From the NCBI GenBank assembly GCA_029204225.1, contig CM055095.1:66737940-66801939 (forward strand): a DNA stretch of 64,000 nt, read 5' to 3'. The DNA is from Diphasiastrum complanatum. Its lineage: Eukaryota; Streptophyta; Lycopodiopsida; Lycopodiales; Lycopodiaceae. Numbering within the stretch: position 1 is the first letter of the stretch; each line of letters starts with the position of its first letter. Position numbers and translations under genes: made by a program. The notes beneath the pieces are model-generated. The model had not been told where the DNA came from, ran no database searches, and was given only the letters and a program-made list of their open reading frames with translations. This document shows, in pieces, positions 22,977 to 64,000 of the stretch.

Positions 22977-23514
22977 AATCGTAGCAGAAGCTCGGGGATT
23001 GAGCGTGGCGTGTAGGAACGAAAATGCAACAGTTAGTAACAGAATTATTCAAGAAGAAGAATTCATACAAAATGCGCAAATAAACGACGTAGTAGTGAGA
23101 CAAAAATTGCACTCTCATTAATCAACAGTGAGTACAATAGCTTGAAGTAATAACTTTAGCTTGCTGAGCGTGATAACACTGGCTACAGATAGCTCTAATT
23201 GAAAAGGAATTTCAATTAACACTTACATAGCTTGATTCAGCTAATATAAATATTTACAAGTGTCGAGAGATAAAATATCTTACAAGCTTTTAATGCTATT
23301 TATGCTAGTCTTTGCATATGTACAAAGTTGGTAACCGCCAACCGCCTTTGGGATATTTGGTTGTCCAACTGTTTTTAGGGTTGCTGATAAGTTGGCGATG
23401 TCGGTCAGCCAATGCAACAAAACGTGAAAAAGCCAAAAAACTCGAAGGTGCCTTTAGACTGAAGGTTTGCAGCTCCCGAAGGTGCCCTTACACTTAAGGG
23501 TATGTAAATCCCTA
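22977..23514 (-). repeat. Second half of the 3' LTR of copia element 2, inverted
   Basis: The reverse complement of this stretch matches 2080-2540 of the 5' LTR, from TAGGGATTTAC to the terminal TGACA. One 15-base deletion and some small insertions are visible. It starts two LTR bases after the point where the 3' LTR at 8222 stops, and it ends in the GAAGG target duplication. Confidence 0.86.
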
Positions 23515-25270
23515 GTCGGTAAACAGGCTAGGAAACCATTTAGATCAAGCCATCGACACTTAGCCCAGACTTTAACTGCTCCTGCACCCCTGCCGATGGT
23601 ACCCGAGGTGGGTGACTCTAGTTTCTAGAGATTGGAAACTCACCTCTCACTTTTTCCTTCTTGGAAGGCGCACTAATATTTCTACTATTTTCAAATGTGG
23701 TTTCGCTTTCAATGTGAAAAATGTCAACTAGTTTAGTTGAGTTAATTTGGCAATTGGAGGCCAAAGTGAAATTTCAACTTAGAGATACATTTCTTAATGT
23801 CAATAAGGCCTAAAAATAGCATTCTTACTATTTCTAACAAGTATATAAGTGGATAAGATCGGATTTGGAACTACTTCTATTGGCTAGTTGAGGTACATTG
23901 CATCCAGTCACTTAAATCTAGGTTTTTGGTGAAGTACCTAGTGTTGGATTCATTTTCTCTACTCTCCTAAATCTCATGTTAATATAGTTCCATTCATATT
24001 ACTACATTTTTATACGCATTGTCACACAGTCTACAGAAATACTCTATTATTGAAGACATAGACAAGAGAATGACAGTTCGTCGACTTGTCGAAGTCACTC
24101 GACTTGTCATAATTGGCCGACTTATCAGGGAAGCCCGACTTGGCTGACTTATCGTGGGGTCCGACTTATTGGGGACCATCCTGAATCCATTGACTATCGG
24201 CATCGACACGCTCGACTCCGAACAATCAAAGCCTTCTCACGGCCACTTCATGTATTGTGCAACAGCCACGATCTATTCCAGACGTCACAATGACTCCATG
24301 CCATATTATTGTACATACATATGCACAATTGTACATTGTATATAGTTGATCATTATAATCAATTAAGTATGACATATGTCATAACCAAACAAAATAAGTG
24401 CTCGAGTGCCCATAAACGCCGAGATGACAGCTTATCAGAGACCGACTTAGTAGATGTTTGCGAGCATTGATTTTTTCTTCTCAAACTGATTGTCATAATA
24501 ATATCAAAATTGTTACAAATTGTAATAAGCTTTGTGAGCACGTGGTTTCGTCTGCTATTGATTTGTGCTCACCAACATCATCTGAACTTATTTCTATACA
24601 TTCAATCTGAATAAATTACTGTATGGTTTTGCATTCAAATTTTGTCAGTGTTGCATGTTTTTCGTTTTTTGTCTGACTTTGTTATTGCTTTGTCTAATTG
24701 TCTGCTCTTGCGCTTTTGCAAACAACTGCACAATCAAGCTCTTCTATTTTGTGTTCACCTACTATTGTTGTAGTGCACACACTGAGGGAATTAGTCGACC
24801 ACTGCTTTCACGCAGTAGTAGGATTGTTCCAATCCAATTGTTCGACCCATCCGATTCACGGATTTCTTACCCATATTCCCTAGCACCTAGAAGTTACCAT
24901 TTTAGGGCAAGTGGCCAAGTGACATTATGGCTGCTATAAATCGTTGTACCAACATGGTAAAATCATCTTCATGTTCTCATTTTATAAAGAAAATTTTTCT
25001 CTTTTGATTCTATGTCCATCTCTTTCATATTTCTCATGATATCTTGAGTTCTAGTGTGTAGAATGTAATTTTTTCTTGTTGTACTTGGATCCACACGTGT
25101 GAAAGACAATGTACTACTACTGTTGCACGAAAAGAGACAACATCATTTATTAGTGATTTTGATCAGATTTTCATGTATTTCCAAATTCTAGCATGGTAGA
25201 TGCATGATTTCTAGCTTGTTGATGATTCTAGATGTGCACTCCAATTTAGCCAAAGATCTAATGATCCATT
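23515..25270. other. Intergenic sequence, no gene seen
   Basis: AT-rich, no convincing exon or transposon domain. An irregular array of CGACTT-type motifs lies at 24080-24170. Confidence 0.5.
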
Positions 25271-26640
25271 AAGCATGTCTTGGATATGAATTTTTTCACA
25301 TTCAACATCTTTAATATTTATGCACCTAACTCCCCACACTCCCACAGAGATATGTGGAATACCATCTCACCTCATAATCTCCTTTCTTCGGTAATTACTG
25401 ACGACTTCAACAGGTACCTTCACCCTCTTGATGGCCCTAACTACATCACATATACTGAAAGACAAGCTTGGGATTGCATGATAGATTGTTTATATTATTT
25501 AGATGCTCTCTCTCTTTGTAACTCCCTTTGTCTCCACACCTGGAATAATGGTCGATCCCTACCCTTTTTCACTTCGGCCAGACTAGACATATTTTACCTT
25601 TCTAACAAGGCGAGTGGGCGAACAGTTTGTCTTGCAGCTCCTTCCTTGCTTTTCCTATTTCTGACCACCTCCCTGTTGCCCGTCACTTCAACCTCTTTCC
25701 TGTCGAACCCGCTAAATGTCACTCGATTTATATTATGAGCAACTCTCTAATATGGAATAAGGTCCTCCGTTTTGTTCTTTTTGCCAAAATTTTCTCGCTT
25801 AAGGATCTCCAAGATATTTCTGATTGCTCATGGTCCTTTACCCCGAACAACAAGGTAGACTTGTTAAATCTTCCACCACCAACTTTGAATCCTCCCTAAA
25901 ATATAGCCTCTATTCCATCACCATAAATAGAGCTCTTGCAGTCGACCCTTTACTATGAGCTGATGAATTTATTGCTACTTCCAAAAGTCTCAAGATTCTT
26001 CTTCACGCCAAAGCCGCTATATTGCGGAAGAGAACCCACCGCAATTGGCTGCAAGAAACAGACCTACTATCGACTTTCTTCTTCATGAAACTTAAATCTC
26101 AACAAAGGAGAGAAGACAATTGTGGCCTCATTATTAATGATTTCCTCCTCCCTTCTCTCGAAGCCATTTGCAACTCTTCTTCAATTACTTTTTACTTCTC
26201 TTCAATCATGCTATCTCTCCAAAGATCACCAAAGAGGACATCCCCACCTATCATTCTTTCCCCTCTCCTCTCTTTTTGCTTTCTTCACCTCTTTCTTTAG
26301 AAGAGCTGTACCTTGCCCTTGAATCTCTTAATATGGACAAAACTCTTGTTCCTGATGGTGTCCGGATTTTATCCTGGCTCACTGGAGAATTGTCGGACCT
26401 TCTCTCCTTCTTGCCATTAATACTACAATACCAACAAGCACCTTCTCCCCTTTCTTCTCTCAAGGGCTTATTAATCTTATCCCTAAAGGTGTGTCGCCCT
26501 CTTCAATTTCTGACTATTGCCCTCTTACGATGCTCAACACCTCTTATAAGATTGTTGCAAAAGCCATTGCCAAGAGGATCGCCTCTCTCCTCCCCCTATC
26601 ATGTGCAAGGATTGGAAGTCTGGTGATGTAAGTGGAGCCC
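25271..26640 (+). pseudogene. L1-like LINE, truncated: endonuclease and RT start
   Basis: The plus strand carries the AP-endonuclease segment of a plant LINE (FNIYAPNSPHSHRDMW, then VITDDFNRYLHPLDG near 25395, the decayed GDFN motif, and SARLDIFYLSNKA). A charged linker follows (about 25900-26120), then the RT start (LYLALESLNMDKT..PDG, near 26305-26360; in a shifted frame GLINLIPKG, SDYCPLTMLN and KIVAKAIAKRI near 26465-26580). Reading stops about 26640, before the catalytic YADD box. ORF1 was not found. It is a 3'-truncated, frame-broken copy and differs in sequence from the LINE family in the host-gene introns. Confidence 0.75.
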
Positions 26641-26989
26641 ATACACTAGCTTTTGAAAATTTGGTGCTTCTTTATCTTCTTGACTAAAGGGTTGCATATA
26701 GGGATAGCGACACCGTTAATTATAATATTTTGACAAATTTTTATACCTTTTATTTTGATGCATCCATGTGCACCTAGAATTGTATTCGTACTATGCCATA
26801 CCTAGAGGGATTCGATGGACATAAATTAATATTCAAGAGATTCTAAAAAATGCATAAGAATTCTAAGGTGTATTAGCCCAATGCAATAACATTTCATATA
26901 TTAGATCCAATAACCACATCACCACTTGAAGATAACTTTGGAATATTTCCCTCATAAAAAATGACATCTATTCCAATGACCACTTTCTT
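26641..26989. other. Intergenic, nothing recognised
   Basis: AT-rich sequence without coding signal. Confidence 0.5.
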
Positions 26990-27225
26990 AGTTGAAGGTT
27001 ATATATGTATCGCTTTGGATCTTGTGGATCCATGTATGGTCAATTTGCATCTCTTGTTGGAACATGCTAGGGTGTTGCATAGGCCAAAAGGCATTATTTG
27101 ATGTGAATATGTTTCCCATATAGTCTCAAAGGCAATTTTGTGTTGATCCACATGGGCAATTATCCTTGATTATACCTATCAGACCCATCAAGAAAAGTAC
27201 ATGCCTCCTCCCCATCTACCCATTC
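26990..27225 (-). pseudogene. Decayed Ty3/gypsy RT fragment
   Basis: On the minus strand the line TFLDGSDRYNQG, INTKLPL, LAYATP is a degenerate copy of the gypsy RT segment seen intact at 12322-12574 (FLDGFSGYN, HKIAFATEW, LCNAP). No other part of the element was found nearby. Confidence 0.6.
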
Positions 27226-27520
27226 TAGTACACTCAATGCAAGATAGGAATATCAATGGAAAAAACTTATTTAAGTTGGCACTACGTGGCACAAGAGGTG
27301 ACATTTCATTTTTTTGTGTGATGAAATTTTGATCAGAAGGAGATGTTATTCATAACATATATTCTTCTCTCTTGTTATGTTCTCATTTGCGAGGTTTTGA
27401 CAATCTGCAAGTAAATTCTTTGCGAGTTTTATTTACAAATAATTTCTAAGATTTCATGGCACATGGTATGCTATCAAATATATAGGCTTTATATATAATC
27501 ATTTCATACTAGATAAAAAC

Positions 27521-27882
27521 TAACTTTGATTATACCCATGGATTCTACATAAAAAATGGAGCACTTTTGCTTTTTGGACCATCATCCGAGCAATAGTAAG
27601 AAAGTTATGACAGTTCAACATCTTTTAGACTAGAAAATATTTTTCCCTTGGAACCTAAAAGGGGTAGCACACCGGCGTGCTATCAATTTGAGTTAAATAT
27701 TAAAAGTCTAAATTGGTAGCATGCCGGCGTGCTACCCCTTTCAAGCTCCAAGAAACAAAAAAATTAGGCTAAAAAACTTTGAAGGGCGATAACTTTCTTA
27801 ATATTGCTCGGATTGAGATGATCCAAAAAGCAAAAATGCTTCATTTTTCACGTAGAATACATTGCTTTAATCAAATTTGACA
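27521..27882. repeat. Foldback sequence, about 360 bp
   Basis: Two arms of about 165-170 bases face each other around a short AT-rich centre (about 27690-27709). The innermost 29 bases (27661-27689 and 27710-27738) pair with 5 or 6 mismatches, and each contains a near-palindrome around CCGG (TAGCACACCGGCGTGCTA). Pairing continues outward through TAAGAAAGTTAT, GCTTTTTGGA and ATTCTACAT motifs to about 27521 and 27882. Coding is absent. It may be a MITE with long inverted repeats; no target duplication was fixed. Confidence 0.78.
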
Positions 27883-29696
27883 AAAAAAAAAAAATGACAG
27901 TATTTTATTATTTCATCATCTTGACATAAGCTTAATAGTTAAGTTATAGCCTCCATCTAGAACATACAATAAAAAAAAATATTTTTTACTAACGTTGATT
28001 TTATGATACTTATCATAGGCTCGGCCACATGCCATCATGTCTTCTAATGTATGGTCGTACATCAATCCTTGGCAGTAGACAATAATGTTTTAGCTTGATA
28101 AATGTAAAATTAAAGTGTTTAAGTTTTCTACGTTCTCAATGATATAGCATACTATTATGTACAATTTGTAGACAACATGATTTGCAGACATATCTTTTAG
28201 CTAGTAAGAAAATAAACAACATGATAATGAAGTATAGAAATAGATTTCACCCCCAAAAACGAAGTAGATTAAAAACCTACAAACAATGTAGCATGCCATG
28301 TGCTATCAATTTGACGTAATTTAAAAACACTAAACTCGCAAAACTCGCAAATGATTTACTGGCAAAATGCCAAACCCCTCATTTGTGTGGTAAATTGGAG
28401 TCAAAACCCTGACTTCATGGAAAAGGAAGTGAAGTCCCAATCAACTCACTACTCATTAGAAGAGTATTTACAACATTTTACAAGATGACACCCAACCTTA
28501 TATACATGCTATTTATGTTCCATTGTCAATCCAAATTTTAGCCCTTATTTATGTTATTGTAGATAATACTCTAGTCCGACTTGGCTATAGTGGGAGACTT
28601 GACACTTCCTCTTTACCATGCGAGGCAATCCAAGTGCATTTATTTGGGAAAAAGCCCAATGCTTATGCGGTTGAATTGCCACTCACAACTCCACGCCATC
28701 TTACAATCATCCAAAGTTTAAATCGTGGGACCTTCCATCATTTGATTTGAGTTGCCACTATATGTCACATGACATGGCACTCATTATTGCCACATAAGTG
28801 CAACTTGAGTGCATCTTTTGGGCCTATACATAAGATAAAGACAACTTAAGTGCATATTTTGAGCTTGTCATGTTGCTTAGCTATTTGGGGTGCAATTGTC
28901 AATTTAAGCCCAATGGGCAAGACATAAGCAAGTAAAGCCATCCAACGAGTGATGAACCAATCACTAGTTTTCAAAGCATCGCTCAAAAATTTGATCTATA
29001 TTTTGCAAAAATGCTTAAATGTGTTAATAAAACATGCTGAAAATAGATTTAAGGAAATGTGCCTTACAAATATGTAAGGTGTGATTACAATAAAAAAGAA
29101 AATGCACCTTAGAAACATGTAAAGTGCTTTTATCATAAATAAAAAGTCCAAAATCCTCACACTTTACTGAAAGAAGGCATTTTTAGATTTATAGCAATTT
29201 TTAAGTGATGCTTTACGTGGGGGAAAGCCCCCTTTTCTCGAGCCTTTCCCTATACGTAATGGATACGTTTTGCCTATTGAACAGATTAAAAAGCAGAATA
29301 AGCATCTGTTTAATTTCTTTTTTTGGTGCGCTTTCCAGCCTGAGCATCAGGCGTCAGGCGCAAGCTGCCACGTGGTGGCTTTAGATTGGTCAAAAAGTCA
29401 AACTGCTCATTAAGTTCCAAAATGTAAATGTAAAAAAAAGTCGCAATGGAAGGCGCTGGGCACATGCCATTTTGCTCGGTTCGGCTTTCCAAAAATTTGT
29501 AAACTCGGCCCGTCTGAGCCTCGCCTAAAAAATTCTGGAAATCCTTACGAGGCAAAATGGCTTGTCGCCGGTCCCTTCCATAGTACAAAAAGGTTCTTAG
29601 ATCTTATACAATAAACGCCTAGTAGGCAATTCCATATTTGTGCTCTAAATATTTGAGTTCGCCTTTCACTAAAATATGCACAAGGCAGTACATGGC
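27883..29696. other. Intergenic sequence with a partial foldback copy
   Basis: No supported gene. Bases 28288-28320 (GTAGCATGCCATGTGCTATC...) repeat the inner arm of the 27521 foldback. Bases 29056-29145 contain a diverged tandem duplication of a GTGCCTTACAAATATGTAAGG-like unit. A 92-codon minus-strand frame at 29310-29588 is unrecognised and lacks support. Confidence 0.5.
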
Positions 29697-29806
29697 AGGT
29701 GTGCATCCAACGGTGCACCTTCAATGAGAGAGTGTAAAGAATAATCTCTCACTAGATGCTTGCACTGACACTCTCTCACTAAAGGTGCACCGTTGGACGC
29801 ACACCT
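29697..29806. mobile_element. Small foldback MITE upstream of the host gene
   Basis: Terminal inverted repeats of 39 bases at 29697-29735 and 29768-29806 (outer end AGGTGTGC, inner end AGTGT) differ at only three positions, around a 32-base centre. It sits about 290 bases upstream of the proposed start codon, within the likely promoter. Confidence 0.8.
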
Positions 29807-29809
29807 AGC

Positions 29810-30092
29810 ATTTATTGCTTGTGCATTTTACATATGGACCCCCTAACTACATCTATTAAAATACCCAATCATCATCATAATAATAAGAATAAAGGCAGAA
29901 GAAACCCTAGGAAGGAGTATGTGAACAAGGCCCATCCCCTTTCCTTGCTTGCTTCCTCTTCTTTCTCGCCTGCATTCCTTAGCGCCATTTTACTGCTCCC
30001 TCTCTCTCTCTCTCTCTCTGCTTCTTTTGTTCGCTGGCTATCAGGACGGGGGGAGGAGGCACTAGAATCATCGAGCTCTCGTTGCCGTGGCC
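29810..30092 (+). promoter_or_regulatory. Candidate promoter and 5' UTR of the hnRNP gene
   Basis: An AT-rich block (TATTAAAATACCC near 29847) is followed by AAACCCTAGG, a telo-box-like motif frequent in plant promoters, and a pyrimidine tract with (CT)10 at 29999-30020, typical of plant leader regions. The transcription start is not determined. Confidence 0.45.
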
Positions 30093-63396
<33,304 letters not shown>

Positions 63397-63534
63397 GTAA
63401 GTTAAAAAATGAAATTTTCTTCTTTTACAACTCAATGTGATTAAGTTTTTTGTAGGATTTGTATTTTTCATATGTATGTTCATTATATTAGTAATTGAGT
63501 TGGCTGATTCATATTCAGACTTCTATATATCTAT

Positions 63535-63962
63535 CTTAGTTGCAGCGGATCGCGATCCGCTGCAAAAACGATCCAGATCGCCAACGATCCAGGACAAGAA
63601 ATTGTCCCGGACCGCAAAAAAATTTGCAAATTTTTTTCTCGTTGTGGAGGAATCCACAACTAGTTGCAATCCAAATGACCAATGAATAGCAGCAGGCAGA
63701 TACAAATGAAATGATTAGCCAATTTTATATCTGCAAATCCGTATCTGCAAAAAAAAGTTGCTTCAGTATCTGATTGGAGTGACTAGCAGATATTGGGGGT
63801 TAACTATCTGAAACCAAGCAACAAAACTGCTTTTTTGAAATCCTTTCACATGATACCCCATATTGGCAGGTTTGAAAACAAAAAAAAAAAAAAAAAATCG
63901 CATTCCGGAAAACCCTAATGGGAAATCTTGGATCACGTTTCGGAACGTGGCCTGCATCTTGG
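63535..63962 (+). mobile_element. hAT-like MITE C in the last intron
   Basis: 428 bases flanked by an exact 8-bp duplication ATATCTAT (63527-63534, 63963-63970), again fitting nTnnnnAn. Ends are CTTAGTTGCAG and the complement CCAAGATGCAGG. Subterminal motifs are of the GGATCGCGATCC type (63546-63600). The interior matches MITE A (TGATA, CCATATTG, A-run, then AATCCC-type end) and MITE D. Confidence 0.85.
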
Positions 63963-64000
63963 ATATCTATATAGTATAAAACTATTTTAGAGATAGAATG

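Noticed and set aside
27521-27882. A microRNA gene
   Set aside because: The stem is long and near-perfect as in MITEs; no evidence of a defined precursor or target in the sequence.
29310-29588. A 92-residue minus-strand gene
   Set aside because: No recognisable domain, no promoter or splice context, and composition like the surrounding intergenic DNA.

Overview
This is a gene-poor, transposon-saturated stretch of a seed-plant nuclear genome. The evidence is nested Ty1/copia and Ty3/gypsy LTR retrotransposons with plant-type primer binding sites (TGGTATTAGAGC, TGGTATCAGAGC), plant LINEs, hAT-like MITEs, and one spliced host gene whose introns reach 9 to 11 kb. Introns this inflated suggest a large genome (a gymnosperm or a large-genome angiosperm), but I cannot name the species.

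Layout. Bases 1-23514 are a nest of LTR elements. An outer copia element runs off the left edge and is interrupted at 1509 by a second copia (5' LTR 1509-2540, 3' LTR from 7666). That 3' LTR stops in mid-sequence at 8222. Its missing half, together with the second 5-bp target duplication and the continuation of the outer copia, lies at 22976-23514 on the opposite strand. The block 8223-23514 therefore looks like a 15.3-kb inversion. Inside it, on the minus strand, are the RT and RNase H pieces of the outer copia, a Ty3/gypsy element (about 10.9-21.5 kb) inserted in that copia, and a copia with 274-bp LTRs (12575-18636) inserted in the RT of the gypsy.

Bases 23515-29696 are intergenic, with a decayed L1-like LINE (25.3-26.6 kb), a gypsy RT relic and a 360-bp foldback sequence.

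From about 30.09 kb to beyond the right edge runs one plus-strand host gene for a three-RRM hnRNP Q/R-type RNA-binding protein. Eleven exons joined in phase give 262 codons without a stop; the 3' part lies outside the window. Intron 1 (9.6 kb) holds antisense LINE fragments. Intron 4 (11.2 kb) holds two complete antisense LTR insertions with intact target duplications: a 3.6-kb element without coding capacity and a 4.8-kb copia lacking its integrase core. Intron 9 (8.5 kb) holds a sense LINE, minisatellites and MITEs. A family of hAT-like MITEs with copy-specific subterminal CG palindromes is scattered through introns 1, 4, 9 and the last intron.

All transposon genes seen here carry stops, frameshifts or deletions; only the RNA-binding protein gene looks functional. 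I found no tRNA, rRNA or CRISPR array. Everything was read by eye, so transposon boundaries without a stated target duplication are approximate.
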